Shown one piece after another: positions 8,438-17,561 of a stretch of 64,000 bases of DNA; positions within the stretch are counted from its first letter, which is position 1, and every line of letters begins with the position of its first letter. The position numbers were made by a program, and so were the translations under genes. The notes beneath the pieces are model-generated. The model saw only the letters and a list, made by a program, of their open reading frames with translations. It was not told the DNA's origin and did no database searches. Source of the stretch: Rahnella aceris (lineage in GTDB: Bacteria; Pseudomonadota; Gammaproteobacteria; Enterobacterales; Enterobacteriaceae); assembly GCF_011684115.1 (NCBI RefSeq), contig NZ_JAADJV010000007.1:1-64000 (forward strand), read 5' to 3'.

Positions 8438-9676
8438 ATGTTTGGTTGGACTTCTCGGCAGCGTAACGTTGCCATCGCCAGCTTTCTGAGCTGGACTCTC
8501 GACGCTTTCGATTTCTTCATTTTGGTCTTCCTGCTCAGCGATATCGCATCGGCATTTCAGGTAGATATCAAACAGGTCACGCTGGCAATACTGCTGACGC
8601 TGGCCGTGCGACCGATTGGGGCGTTGCTGTTCGGGCGTGCGGCGGAAAAGTACGGGCGCAAGCCGGTGCTGATGGTCAATATCGCGCTATTTTCTTTCTT
8701 CGAGCTGTGTACTGCGGCGGCACCTTCCCTGACCGTTTTCCTGATCCTTCGCGTGATTTACGGCATTGCGATGGGCGGTGTCTGGGGCGTAGCTTCTTCT
8801 CTGGCGATGGAAACCATACCTGACCGTTCCCGTGGCGTGATGTCGGGGATTTTTCAGGCGGGTTATCCGTTTGGTTATCTGCTGGCGGCGGTGGTATATG
8901 GTTTGCTGTTTAATGTGGTCGGCTGGCGCGGCATGTTTGTGATTGGTGCTGTGCCGGTTTTCCTGCTGCCTTTCATCTGGTTCAAAGTACAGGAATCGCC
9001 GGTCTGGCTGGCGGCGCGGGAACGCAACGAAAGCACGGCACTGATGCCGGTGCTGAAGAAAAACTGGAAGCTATGTATTTATCTGGTTGTGCTGATGGCG
9101 GGTTTTAATTTCTTCAGCCACGGTACGCAAGATCTCTATCCGACGTTCCTGAAAGTTCAGCACGGTTTTGACGCACATACCGTCAGTTTAATCGCCATAA
9201 GCTACAACATTGCGTCAATTATCGGTGGGATCTTCTTTGGTTCGCTGTCTGAGAAAATTGGTCGTAAGAAAGCGATTATTATCGCCGCGTTGCTTTCACT
9301 GCCGGTCATTCCATTATGGGCCTTCTCCGGCGGTTCATGGATGCTGGGGCTGGGCGCGTTCCTGATGCAGTTTATGGTGCAGGGCGCATGGGGCGTCGTG
9401 CCGACTTATCTGACCGAACTGGTGCCTGCTAACACGCGCGCGGTCCTACCGGGGTTTGTTTACCAGCTCGGTAATCTGATTGCTTCGGTTAATGCGACGC
9501 TTCAGGCTTACATTGCCGAAAGCCACGGACACAACTACGGACTGGCGATGGCAATTGTGGCCGGTACCGTCGCCATCCTGATTTCTGTTCTGGTGGCATT
9601 TGGCCGGGATACCCGGGGAAAAGCGATTGCTGGAGCAATAAATAATCAAACGGCAAATCATCACGCTAAGTTTTGA
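8438..9676 (+). CDS. MFS transporter, sialate/monocarboxylate:H+ symporter type
   Basis: A 412-aa, 12-helix major facilitator protein. TM1 carries SWTLDAFDFF and the loop 2-3 motif reads GRAAEKYGRK. Residues 224-236 (NFFSHGTQDLYPT) match the signature NxxS/THxS/TQDxxxT described in TM7 of Jen1-type lactate/pyruvate transporters, which belong to the sialate:H+ symporter (SHS) family. The substrate is therefore probably a small monocarboxylate, but this is inference. The start at 8438 follows AGGGA; a GTG at 8399 would add a 13-residue non-hydrophobic extension. The gene is absent between yifB and ilvL in E. coli. Confidence 0.75.
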   Translation: MFGWTSRQRNVAIASFLSWTLDAFDFFILVFLLSDIASAFQVDIKQVTLAILLTLAVRPIGALLFGRAAEKYGRKPVLMVNIALFSFFELCTAAAPSLTVFLILRVIYGIAMGGVWGVASSLAMETIPDRSRGVMSGIFQAGYPFGYLLAAVVYGLLFNVVGWRGMFVIGAVPVFLLPFIWFKVQESPVWLAARERNESTALMPVLKKNWKLCIYLVVLMAGFNFFSHGTQDLYPTFLKVQHGFDAHTVSLIAISYNIASIIGGIFFGSLSEKIGRKKAIIIAALLSLPVIPLWAFSGGSWMLGLGAFLMQFMVQGAWGVVPTYLTELVPANTRAVLPGFVYQLGNLIASVNATLQAYIAESHGHNYGLAMAIVAGTVAILISVLVAFGRDTRGKAIAGAINNQTANHHAKF

Positions 9677-9737
9677 TTTTTCAGATGATTTTTCATGGTT
9701 TCTGCAACGGACTGCAAATAATAACGCAAGAAAAATG

Positions 9738-9765
9738 TTGTCATTAATCATCTTACTGTGATAAC
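9738..9765 (+). promoter_or_regulatory. Likely ilvLGMEDA promoter
   Basis: TTGTCA (9738-9743), a 16-bp spacer and GATAAC (9760-9765) form a sigma-70-like promoter. A start near 9772 would give a leader of about 190 nt before the attenuator T-run, close to the length known for the E. coli ilv leader. Confidence 0.55.
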
Positions 9766-9808
9766 TCTGTAGGCAATCGTTCGCAATATGAATTTTAGAA
9801 ACCTAAAA

Positions 9809-9910
9809 ATGAAAGCCCTTCTCCTCGTAGTTAGCCTAGTCGTGATTAGCGTGGTGGTGATTATTATCCCACCGTGCGGGGCTGCACTTGGACGAAGAAA
9901 GGCTTATTAA
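9809..9910 (+). CDS. ilvL: ilv operon leader peptide
   Basis: A 33-residue leader peptide (begins MKALLLVVSL, ends GRRKAY). It is very rich in the regulatory amino acids Leu, Val and Ile, including runs VVISVVVIII, and retains the PPCGAALG segment of E. coli IlvL. Ribosome stalling at these codons when charged Leu/Val/Ile tRNA is scarce prevents formation of the terminator. An in-frame upstream ATG at 9788 is possible but would add seven residues not found in the family. Confidence 0.92.
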   Translation: MKALLLVVSLVVISVVVIIIPPCGAALGRRKAY

Positions 9911-9930
9911 ACAAGCCTGAACCTGAAAAG

Positions 9931-9964
9931 AAACCCCGCACCGAAAGGTCCGGGGTTTTTTTTT
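9931..9964 (+). terminator. ilv attenuator terminator
   Basis: AACCCCG and CGGGGTT form the main stem, with an inner ACC-GAAA-GGT stem separated by a C-C mismatch, followed by nine T. It lies 20 nt after the ilvL stop codon and is the classic attenuator of the ilvGMEDA operon. Confidence 0.92.
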
Positions 9965-10057
9965 GGGTCAGGAATTTCAGAGAACAGAGAAGCGGGGTCG
10001 GAAAATGAGCAACAGCATAATATTCTGCACTTGTCGCAAAAAGGCAGGAGAATAAAG

Positions 10058-11704
10058 ATGAACGGAGCACAATGGGTAGTACAAGCGTTGCGTGCGCAGG
10101 GTGTAAATACAGTATTTGGTTATCCTGGCGGGGCAATCATGCCGGTATACGATGCATTGTATGACGGCGGCGTGGAACACCTGTTGTGCCGGCATGAGCA
10201 GGGTGCTGCAATGGCCGCCATCGGCTATGCCCGTTCTACCGGAAAAGTTGGCGTCTGTATCGCCACTTCCGGTCCTGGCGCGACCAACCTGATCACCGGT
10301 CTGGCCGACGCGCTGTTAGACTCCGTTCCGCTGGTGGCCATCACCGGGCAGGTTGGTTCTGCCTTCATCGGCACCGATGCCTTCCAGGAAATCGACGTTT
10401 TAGGGTTGTCCCTGGCCTGCACCAAACACAGTTTCCTGGTTGAATCTCTGGAAGCGCTGCCGGAAATCATGGCGGAAGCCTTTGCCATCGCCAGCTCCGG
10501 TCGTCCGGGCCCGGTTCTGATCGACATTCCGAAAGATATCCAGCTGGCCGTGGGTGAATTACCGCCGCATCTGGTGGCGGTTGAAGAAACTTTTCCGCAC
10601 CCTGCGGCTGAATTACAACAAGCCCGCGCCATGATCGCTGCCGCGCAAAAACCGATGGTTTACGTCGGTGGCGGTGTCGGTATCGCGCAGGCCGTTCCGG
10701 CATTACGCGAATTCATTACTGCGACAGGCATTCCTGCGGTAGCAACGTTGAAAGGTCTGGGGGCGCCGGATGCCAGCGACCCATGTTATCTGGGTATGCT
10801 GGGCATGCACGGTACCAAAGCGGCGAATCTGGCTGTTCAGTCCTGCGATTTGCTGATTGCCGTCGGTGCGCGTTTCGACGACCGCGTGACCGGCAAGCTG
10901 AATACTTTTGCGCCAGACGCCGCGGTTATCCACATGGATATCGACCCGGCCGAGCTGAACAAATTGCGCCGGGCGCATGTGGCGTTGCAGGGTGCTCTGA
11001 ATGCGCTGTTACCGGCGCTGCAACAACCCCTGAACATCAACGCCTGGCGTGATGAAGTGATGACGCTGAAAGCGCAGGGCGAATGGCGCTACGATCATCC
11101 GGGTGAAGCGATTTATGCGCCGTTGTTACTGAAACAAATCTCTGACCGTAAATCGGCCAATACCGTGGTGACCACCGACGTCGGCCAGCATCAGATGTGG
11201 ACCGCGCAACATATGCAGTTCACTCGCCCGGAAAACTTCATCACCTCCAGCGGTCTGGGCACGATGGGTTTCGGCGTTCCTGCCGCCGTCGGCGCACAGG
11301 TTGCCCGCCCCGACGATATGGTGATCTGCGTTTCCGGTGACGGTTCATTCATGATGAATGTTCAGGAGCTGGGCACCATCAAGCGAAAACAGTTGCCCGT
11401 CAAAATCCTGTTGCTGGATAACCAGCGATTAGGGATGGTTCGACAGTGGCAGGAATTGTTCTTCGACGGACGCTTCAGTGAAACCAACCTCTCCGATAAC
11501 CCCGATTTTGTCACGCTGGCCAGCGCATTCAACATCCCCGGCCAGCGTATCCACCGTAAAGATCAAGTCGATGCCGCTCTGGACGCTTTCTTCAACAGTG
11601 AAGGTCCGTATTTGCTCCAGGTTTCCATCGACGAAAATGAGAATGTCTGGCCGCTGGTTCCACCGGGCGCAGGCAACGAAACCATGCTGGAGAAAATGTC
11701 ATGA
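10058..11704 (+). CDS. ilvG: Acetolactate synthase II, large subunit
   Basis: A 548-aa ThDP-dependent acetohydroxyacid synthase making 2-acetolactate or 2-aceto-2-hydroxybutyrate from pyruvate (and 2-oxobutyrate), first common step to Val/Ile/Leu. N-terminal PYR domain with [14 protein letters not shown] and catalytic Glu in [10 protein letters not shown], a central FAD-type domain, and a C-terminal PP domain with [15 protein letters not shown]. Length equals functional enterobacterial IlvG. The reading frame is intact, unlike E. coli K-12 where ilvG is frameshifted, so a valine-resistant isozyme is expected. ATG 10058 follows GCAGGAG; the longer GTG-initiated frame at 10031 is rejected. Overlaps ilvM by 4 nt. 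Confidence 0.96.
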   Translation: MNGAQWVVQALRAQGVNTVFGYPGGAIMPVYDALYDGGVEHLLCRHEQGAAMAAIGYARSTGKVGVCIATSGPGATNLITGLADALLDSVPLVAITGQVGSAFIGTDAFQEIDVLGLSLACTKHSFLVESLEALPEIMAEAFAIASSGRPGPVLIDIPKDIQLAVGELPPHLVAVEETFPHPAAELQQARAMIAAAQKPMVYVGGGVGIAQAVPALREFITATGIPAVATLKGLGAPDASDPCYLGMLGMHGTKAANLAVQSCDLLIAVGARFDDRVTGKLNTFAPDAAVIHMDIDPAELNKLRRAHVALQGALNALLPALQQPLNINAWRDEVMTLKAQGEWRYDHPGEAIYAPLLLKQISDRKSANTVVTTDVGQHQMWTAQHMQFTRPENFITSSGLGTMGFGVPAAVGAQVARPDDMVICVSGDGSFMMNVQELGTIKRKQLPVKILLLDNQRLGMVRQWQELFFDGRFSETNLSDNPDFVTLASAFNIPGQRIHRKDQVDAALDAFFNSEGPYLLQVSIDENENVWPLVPPGAGNETMLEKMS

Positions 11705-11964
11705 TGCAACATAACGTCTCAATTCAGGCCCGCTTCCGCCCCGAAATGTTAGAGCGCGTATTACGCGTCGTCCGTCACCGTGGTTTTCAGGTGTGCGCAA
11801 TGAACATGACGCCGATGGTCAATGCGGAAAACATAAATATCGAATTGACCGTTGCCAGTCAGCGGCCCGTAGATTTACTGTCTTCACAGTTACGCAAACT
11901 TATGGATGTCGCTTGTGTCGAGATCCAGCAACATACATCACAACAAATACGCGCGAATGCGTGA
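11701..11964 (+). CDS. ilvM: Acetolactate synthase II, small subunit
   Basis: An 87-aa ACT-domain regulatory subunit, same length as E. coli IlvM, with [13 protein letters not shown] and [10 protein letters not shown] segments. It binds IlvG and is needed for full activity; the IlvGM isozyme is valine-insensitive. Its ATG overlaps the ilvG stop (ATGA), indicating translational coupling and stoichiometric synthesis. It is followed 16 nt later by ilvE. Confidence 0.94.
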   Translation: MMQHNVSIQARFRPEMLERVLRVVRHRGFQVCAMNMTPMVNAENINIELTVASQRPVDLLSSQLRKLMDVACVEIQQHTSQQIRANA

Positions 11965-11980
11965 GTAAAGGAACGAGAGA

Positions 11981-12910
11981 ATGACGAAGAAAGCTGATTA
12001 CATTTGGTTCAACGGCGAGATGGTTCCGTGGGCAGAAGCTAAAGTCCATGTCATGTCACACGCACTGCATTACGGCACTTCCGTTTTCGAAGGCGTGCGT
12101 TGCTACGACTCCCATAAAGGCCCGGTCGTATTCCGTCACCGTGAACATATGCAGCGTCTGCGCGATTCCGCAAAAATTTACCGTATGCCTGTTTCCCAGA
12201 GCGTCGATGAGCTGATGGAAGCTTGCCGCGAAACCCTGCGCAAAAACAATCTGGTCAGCGCGTATATCCGTCCGCTGGTGTTTGTCGGCGATGTGGGTAT
12301 GGGCGTTAATCCGCCGGACGGCTACAAAACTGATGTGATCATCGCCGCCTTCCCGTGGGGCGCGTATCTGGGTGAAGAAGCGCTGGAGCAGGGTATCGAC
12401 GCGATGGTGTCTTCATGGAACCGCGTTGCTGCAAACACCATTCCAACCGCTGCGAAAGCCGGTGGTAACTACCTGTCCTCCCTGCTGGTCGGCAGCGAAG
12501 CACGTCGTCACGGTTATCAGGAAGGTATCGCGCTGGACATTCACGGCTATGTGTCTGAAGGCGCTGGCGAAAACCTGTTTGAAGTGAAAGAAGGCATTCT
12601 GTTCACACCGCCATTTACCTCTTCTGCCCTGCCAGGTATCACCCGTGACGCTATTATTAAACTGGCAAAAGACCTGGGTCTTGAAGTGCGTGAGCAAGTT
12701 CTGTCCCGTGAATCCCTGTATCTGGCAGACGAAGTCTTCATGTCCGGTACCGCTGCAGAAATCACCCCGGTGCGCAGCGTTGACGGCATTCAGGTCGGTA
12801 TCGGTAAACGTGGTCCGGTGACCAAACAAATTCAGGATGCATTCTTCGGCCTGTTCACCGGCAAAACCGAAGATAAATGGGGTTGGCTGGATCCTATCAA
12901 CCCACAATAA
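11981..12910 (+). CDS. ilvE: Branched-chain amino-acid aminotransferase
   Basis: A 309-aa fold-type IV PLP aminotransferase catalysing the last step of Ile, Val and Leu synthesis with glutamate as donor. The catalytic Lys is K159 in PTAAKAGGNYLSS. The sequence is close to E. coli IlvE over its whole length. It is preceded by AACGAGAG and follows ilvM by 16 nt in the ilvGMEDA transcript. Confidence 0.96.
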   Translation: MTKKADYIWFNGEMVPWAEAKVHVMSHALHYGTSVFEGVRCYDSHKGPVVFRHREHMQRLRDSAKIYRMPVSQSVDELMEACRETLRKNNLVSAYIRPLVFVGDVGMGVNPPDGYKTDVIIAAFPWGAYLGEEALEQGIDAMVSSWNRVAANTIPTAAKAGGNYLSSLLVGSEARRHGYQEGIALDIHGYVSEGAGENLFEVKEGILFTPPFTSSALPGITRDAIIKLAKDLGLEVREQVLSRESLYLADEVFMSGTAAEITPVRSVDGIQVGIGKRGPVTKQIQDAFFGLFTGKTEDKWGWLDPINPQ

Positions 12911-12913
12911 TTT

Positions 12914-12977
12914 TACCCGTCATCCTTCAGGCCGCCTCCGCGTTCGCTGCCTGGTGCAACCCGAATGATTCAGGGTA
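12914..12977. repeat. REP-like palindromic repeat in the ilvE-ilvD gap
   Basis: An imperfect palindrome whose ends TACCC and GGGTA can pair, with internal GTCATCCTTCAGGCCG and CAACCCGAATGATTCAGGG. It resembles dispersed intergenic palindromes of Yersinia/Serratia-type genomes that are known to occur inside operons. Identity with a named family is from memory and needs a genome-wide search. Confidence 0.5.
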
Positions 12978-12990
12978 AATAAGAAATTCA

Positions 12991-13014
12991 GCAGGTAGCG
13001 ATTTCGCTGCCTGC
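12991..13014 (+). other. Hairpin ahead of ilvD
   Basis: GCAGG/CCTGC and AGCGA/TCGCT form a stem with a single T-G step and a 2-nt loop, 30 nt before the ilvD start. There is no T-run, so it is more likely an mRNA processing or stability element inside the ilv transcript than a terminator. Confidence 0.5.
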
Positions 13015-13044
13015 TAAACAGAAATGATTTGGAGTGAACAGAGC

Positions 13045-14895
13045 ATGCCTAAGTACCGTTCCCACACCACGACACACGGCCGCAACATGGCTGGCGCCCG
13101 CGCATTATGGCGCGCTACCGGCATGACGGATAACGATTTTGGTAAGCCCATTATTGCCGTCGTCAACTCATTCACCCAGTTCGTGCCGGGCCACGTGCAT
13201 CTGCGCGATCTGGGTAAGCTGGTTGCCGAGCAAATCGAAGCGTCTGGCGGCGTGGCGAAAGAATTCAACACTATCGCTGTGGATGACGGGATTGCCATGG
13301 GGCATGGCGGCATGCTGTATTCATTGCCTTCACGCGAACTGATTGCTGACTCGGTGGAATACATGGTTAACGCGCACTGCGCTGATGCCATGGTGTGTAT
13401 TTCCAACTGCGACAAAATCACCCCGGGAATGCTGATGGCGTCACTGCGCCTGAATATTCCGGTGATCTTCGTTTCCGGTGGTCCGATGGAAGCCGGTAAA
13501 ACCAAACTGTCTGACAAAATCATCAAACTCGACCTGGTCGATGCGATGATTCAGGGCGCAAACCCGAACGTCAGCGATGCCGACAGCGAACAAATCGAAC
13601 GTTCTGCCTGTCCGACCTGCGGCTCCTGTTCCGGTATGTTCACGGCGAACTCCATGAACTGTCTGACCGAAGCGCTGGGTCTGTCTCAGCCGGGTAACGG
13701 TTCATTGCTGGCAACGCACGCCGATCGCCGCGATTTGTTCCTTAACGCCGGTCGCCGCATCGTTGAGCTGACCAAACGTTATTACGAAAAAGACGATGAA
13801 AGCGCATTGCCGCGCAACATCGCCAGCAAAGCGGCATTCGAAAATGCCATGATCCTGGATATCGCGATGGGCGGCTCGACTAACACCGTTCTTCACCTGC
13901 TGGCTGCCGCGCAGGAAGGCGAAATCGACTTCGACATGACCGACATCGACCGTTTGTCACGCAAAGTCCCGCACCTGTGTAAAGTCGCGCCAAGCACTCA
14001 GAAATACCACATGGAAGACGTTCACCGTGCCGGTGGCGTGCTGGCGATTCTGGGTGAACTGGATCGCGCCAATCTCCTGAACCGCGACGTGAAAAACATT
14101 CTCGGCCTGACCCTGAACCAGACGCTGGATCAGTACGACATCATGCTGACCAAAGACGAAGCCGTGAAAAAAATGTTCCGCGCGGGCCCGGCCGGTATCC
14201 GCACCACGCAGGCGTTCTCGCAAGACTGCCGCTGGGACACATTGGATGACGACCGCGCCGATGGCTGTATCCGTTCGCTTGAGCATGCGTTCAGCAAAGA
14301 CGGTGGTCTGGCCGTGCTTTACGGCAACATCGCCGAAGCGGGCAGTATCGTTAAAACGGCGGGTGTGGATAAATCCAACCTGACTTTCCGTGGTCCGGCA
14401 AAAGTGTACGAAAGCCAGGACAGCGCAGTTGAAGCGATTCTTGGCGGCAAAGTGGTTTCCGGCGACGTTGTTGTGATTCGTTACGAAGGGCCGAAAGGCG
14501 GGCCGGGCATGCAGGAAATGCTGTATCCGACCACTTACCTGAAATCCATGGGTCTCGGCAAAGAGTGCGCGCTGATTACCGATGGTCGTTTCTCCGGCGG
14601 CACATCCGGTCTGTCTATCGGCCACGTTTCTCCGGAAGCGGGCAGCGGCGGCCTGATTGCGTTGGTGGAAGATGGCGACATCATCGATATCGACATTCCG
14701 AACCGTAGCATGGTGCTGGATGTGCCTGCGGCAGAACTGGCGGCGCGTCACGAAGCTGAACTGGCACGTGGCGACAAAGCCTGGACGCCGAAAAACCGCG
14801 AACGTGTGGTTTCACTTGCGCTGCGTGCTTACGCATTGCTGGCGACCAGTGCCGATAAAGGCGCAGTGCGCGACAAGTCTAAGCTGGGAGGCTGA
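13045..14895 (+). CDS. ilvD: Dihydroxy-acid dehydratase
   Basis: A 616-aa Fe-S dehydratase converting 2,3-dihydroxy-isovalerate and -methylvalerate to the 2-keto acids. Cluster-ligand cysteines lie in [10 protein letters not shown] and [12 protein letters not shown]; the C-terminal motif [17 protein letters not shown] is intact. Length equals E. coli IlvD. ATG 13045 ([17 protein letters not shown]) is chosen by alignment; the longer frame from 13024 adds seven unconserved residues. It is separated from ilvE by a repeat and hairpin, and from ilvA by 5 nt. Confidence 0.96.
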   Translation: MPKYRSHTTTHGRNMAGARALWRATGMTDNDFGKPIIAVVNSFTQFVPGHVHLRDLGKLVAEQIEASGGVAKEFNTIAVDDGIAMGHGGMLYSLPSRELIADSVEYMVNAHCADAMVCISNCDKITPGMLMASLRLNIPVIFVSGGPMEAGKTKLSDKIIKLDLVDAMIQGANPNVSDADSEQIERSACPTCGSCSGMFTANSMNCLTEALGLSQPGNGSLLATHADRRDLFLNAGRRIVELTKRYYEKDDESALPRNIASKAAFENAMILDIAMGGSTNTVLHLLAAAQEGEIDFDMTDIDRLSRKVPHLCKVAPSTQKYHMEDVHRAGGVLAILGELDRANLLNRDVKNILGLTLNQTLDQYDIMLTKDEAVKKMFRAGPAGIRTTQAFSQDCRWDTLDDDRADGCIRSLEHAFSKDGGLAVLYGNIAEAGSIVKTAGVDKSNLTFRGPAKVYESQDSAVEAILGGKVVSGDVVVIRYEGPKGGPGMQEMLYPTTYLKSMGLGKECALITDGRFSGGTSGLSIGHVSPEAGSGGLIALVEDGDIIDIDIPNRSMVLDVPAAELAARHEAELARGDKAWTPKNRERVVSLALRAYALLATSADKGAVRDKSKLGG

Positions 14896-14900
14896 CAGTC

Positions 14901-16445
14901 ATGGCGGTATCACAACCTCTACCCGACCAGCCGTGCGGCGCAGAATACCTGCGTGCCGTGCTGCGTGCGCCGGTTTATGAAGTCGCACAGGTTACGCCTT
15001 TGCAGGTCATGGAAAAGATTTCTTCCCGGTTGGGTAACACCATTCTGGTGAAGAGGGAGGATCGTCAGGCCGTCCACAGTTTTAAACTGCGCGGTGCCTA
15101 TTCGATGATCGCCAGCCTGACGGAAGAACAGGCTGCGCGTGGTGTTATCACTGCGTCCGCGGGAAATCACGCGCAGGGCGTTGCATTGTCGGCGACCAAA
15201 AAAGGCATCAAATCTCTGATTGTGATGCCGGTTGCCACAGCGGATATCAAAGTGGATGCCGTGCGTAACTTTGGCGGTGAAGTGTTGCTGCATGGCGCGA
15301 ATTTCGATGAGGCGAAAGCCAAAGCGATCACGCTGTCGCAGGAACAGGGCATGACTTTTGTGCCGCCATTTGATCATCCGGCGGTGATTGCCGGGCAGGG
15401 CACGCTGGCCATGGAGTTGCTGCAACAGGATGCGCATCTCGACCGCGTATTCGTGCCTGTCGGCGGTGGCGGTCTGGCCGCTGGTGTCGCCGTGCTGATT
15501 AAACAACTGATGCCGCAGATTCAGGTCATCGGTGTTGAAGCCGAAGATTCTGCCTGTCTGCGCGCGGCAATGGACGCCGGTGAACCGGTCGACCTGGCGC
15601 GTGTGGGTTTGTTCGCAGAAGGCGTGGCGGTGAAACGTATCGGCAACGAAACGTTCCGCCTGTGTCGCGAATATCTTGATGACGTCATCACCGTCGACAG
15701 CGATTCAATTTGTGCCGCGGTGAAAGACTTGTTCGAAGACGTGCGTGCGATTGCTGAACCTTCCGGTGCGCTGGCGCTGGCAGGACTGAAGAAATACGTG
15801 CAGCAGCACAATATTCAGGGCGAACGACTGGCGCATGTGCTTTCCGGCGCGAACGTGAATTTCCACGGTCTGCGTTATGTGTCGGAACGCTGTGAGCTGG
15901 GCGAGCAACGCGAAGCGCTGCTGGCGGTGACCATTCCTGAGCGCAAAGGCAGTTTCCTGAAGTTTTGCCAGTTGCTGGGTGGCCGTTCGGTGACAGAGTT
16001 CAACTACCGTTATGCCGATGCCGACAACGCCTGCATTTTTGTGGGCGTGCGTCTGACGCGCGGTCACGCTGAGCGTCAGGAAATTATCGACGAACTGAAT
16101 CACGACGGTTATCAGGTTGTGGATCTGTCCGACGATGAAATGGCGAAACTTCATGTGCGTTACATGGTGGGCGGGCGTCCGACCAAACCTCTGCGCGAGC
16201 GGCTTTACAGCTTTGAATTCCCGGAATCTCCGGGGGCTTTGCTGAAATTCCTGCATACGCTGGGCACGCACTGGAATATTTCGCTGTTCCATTACCGCAG
16301 TCACGGTACCGATTTCGGTCGTGTGCTGGCCGCGTTTGAGCTGAACGAGGAAGAGCCGGAGTTCGAGCAGAACCTGTCGGCGCTGGGTTATGACTGTCAC
16401 AACGAAAGTGATAATCCGGCGTTCCGCTTCTTCCTGGCGGGCTAA
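14901..16445 (+). CDS. ilvA: Threonine deaminase, biosynthetic
   Basis: A 514-aa PLP enzyme converting L-threonine to 2-oxobutyrate and ammonia, the committed step of isoleucine synthesis. PLP Lys62 sits in SFKLRGAY, and the phosphate-binding loop is GGGGLAAG. Two C-terminal ACT-like domains (about 330-510) provide allosteric inhibition by Ile and activation by Val. Same length as E. coli IlvA. It is the last gene of the ilvGMEDA unit, 5 nt after ilvD, followed by a terminator. Confidence 0.96.
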   Translation: MAVSQPLPDQPCGAEYLRAVLRAPVYEVAQVTPLQVMEKISSRLGNTILVKREDRQAVHSFKLRGAYSMIASLTEEQAARGVITASAGNHAQGVALSATKKGIKSLIVMPVATADIKVDAVRNFGGEVLLHGANFDEAKAKAITLSQEQGMTFVPPFDHPAVIAGQGTLAMELLQQDAHLDRVFVPVGGGGLAAGVAVLIKQLMPQIQVIGVEAEDSACLRAAMDAGEPVDLARVGLFAEGVAVKRIGNETFRLCREYLDDVITVDSDSICAAVKDLFEDVRAIAEPSGALALAGLKKYVQQHNIQGERLAHVLSGANVNFHGLRYVSERCELGEQREALLAVTIPERKGSFLKFCQLLGGRSVTEFNYRYADADNACIFVGVRLTRGHAERQEIIDELNHDGYQVVDLSDDEMAKLHVRYMVGGRPTKPLRERLYSFEFPESPGALLKFLHTLGTHWNISLFHYRSHGTDFGRVLAAFELNEEEPEFEQNLSALGYDCHNESDNPAFRFFLAG

Positions 16446-16453
16446 AACTAAAC

Positions 16454-16480
16454 GGGGCATCTGAAAAGTGCCCCTTTTTT
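16454..16480. terminator. Terminator after ilvA
   Basis: GGGGCA and TGCCCC pair around a 9-nt loop and are followed by six T. It ends the ilvGMEDA operon and lies 14 bp before the convergent ilvY stop codon. Confidence 0.85.
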
Positions 16481-16493
16481 ATTCTGTAAACGT

Positions 16494-17375
16494 TCAGAGC
16501 AACTGCCAGAACGCGTCGATCAGTGGCTCGCTAAGGCGTTTTCTTTGCACGCAGACGCCCAGTTCCAGCGGCGCGCCGAGCGTGATGTTATCCAGAATGG
16601 AAATACGGTTGCGCACCGGTTCCGGGCTGTTATCGACCACTACGGACGGGATCAGCGCGATGCCGCAGCCGAGCGCGACCATCGATACAATGGCTTCGTG
16701 GCCGGATACCGTGGCATAAATCAGCGGATTGCTCAGGCGGTTGCGTTTGAACCAGACGTCAATGCGTTTTCGCGCCGGGCCATGTTCCGGCAGGATGAAG
16801 GGAATTTGTGACCAGTCCGGATGCGGCTCACTGACCTGGGTGCGGACGGCGCAGGGCAGGGAAGGAGAAATCAGGATCATCGGGATTTCGCCGATCTGCG
16901 TGAAATCGACGCTGCCCGGCAAACTTTCCGGACGTCCGGCAATCGCCAGATCCGCTTCGGTGGACTGGACTTTTTCAACCGCATCCGCAGCGTCGCCGGT
17001 GGTGAGTTTGATTTCGACCAGCGGATGCTGCGCACGGAAGCGGTCAAGGATTGGCGGCAAATGGCTGTAGGCGGCCGTCACCGAGCAGAACAGGTGCAGT
17101 TCGCCGCTCAGCGTCGGGCCATGCTGATCCAGCCCGCTGCGCAGTTGCTGGTAATGCAGAAGCGTTTGCTGGGCAAAGTTTTTGAGTTGTTCACCGGCAC
17201 TGGTCAGTTGCACGGTGCGGTTATCACGCTGAAATAACGGCTGGCCGAGTTCTTCTTCCAGCCGCTGGATCTGGCGTGACAACGTGGACGGGCTGACATG
17301 CATCGCCTTCGACGAACGGCCAAAATGGCGGCTTTCCGCCAGATGTAAAAACAGTTTCAGATCACGTAAGTCCAT
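16494..17375 (-). CDS. ilvY: LysR-family activator IlvY
   Basis: A 293-aa LysR-type regulator with an N-terminal HTH (SRHFGRSSKAMHVSPSTLSRQ) and a C-terminal inducer domain. In E. coli IlvY activates ilvC in response to acetolactate/acetohydroxybutyrate and represses itself. The ATG at 17375 (MDLRDLKLFLHLAESRHFG) aligns with E. coli; the nine-residue upstream extension is dropped. It is divergent from ilvC, with operators in the shared gap. Confidence 0.94.
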   Translation of the reverse strand: MDLRDLKLFLHLAESRHFGRSSKAMHVSPSTLSRQIQRLEEELGQPLFQRDNRTVQLTSAGEQLKNFAQQTLLHYQQLRSGLDQHGPTLSGELHLFCSVTAAYSHLPPILDRFRAQHPLVEIKLTTGDAADAVEKVQSTEADLAIAGRPESLPGSVDFTQIGEIPMILISPSLPCAVRTQVSEPHPDWSQIPFILPEHGPARKRIDVWFKRNRLSNPLIYATVSGHEAIVSMVALGCGIALIPSVVVDNSPEPVRNRISILDNITLGAPLELGVCVQRKRLSEPLIDAFWQLL

Positions 17376-17421
17376 AAAGAATATCCGGCTCTTTGGTTTC
17401 ACAGATGACAGGCTAAGTATA

Positions 17422-17487
17422 TTGCATAATTTGCAACGTCATCTTCGTAATATATCAATTTAAGCAATGTGTCACATGACATATAGT
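17422..17487 (+). promoter_or_regulatory. ilvY-ilvC operator and ilvC promoter region
   Basis: Two dyads lie between the divergent genes: TTGCA-N5-TGCAA at 17422-17436 and TGTCA-CA-TGACA at 17470-17481. The first is LysR-like and is the likely IlvY operator. TATAGT at 17482-17487 is a plausible ilvC -10 box directly abutting the second dyad, with no good -35, as expected for an activator-dependent promoter. Confidence 0.55.
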
Positions 17488-17499
17488 GAATTCACGGCG

Positions 17500-17519
17500 T
17501 TCACCGGCTCACCGGTGAA
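17500..17519 (+). other. Perfect hairpin in the ilvC 5' leader
   Basis: TTCACCGG pairs perfectly with CCGGTGAA around a CTCA loop, about 40 nt before the ilvC start. No T-run follows. It may stabilise the abundant ilvC message, which is inference. Confidence 0.5.
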
Positions 17520-17561
17520 ACAAAAAATAACAGCACTTACCTCGATAGAACGGAGCAAGAC

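Noticed and set aside
13957..14751. 264-aa antisense frame in ilvD
   Set aside because: It mirrors ilvD codon structure and has a His/Phe-rich composition typical of antisense frames; ilvD is unmistakable.
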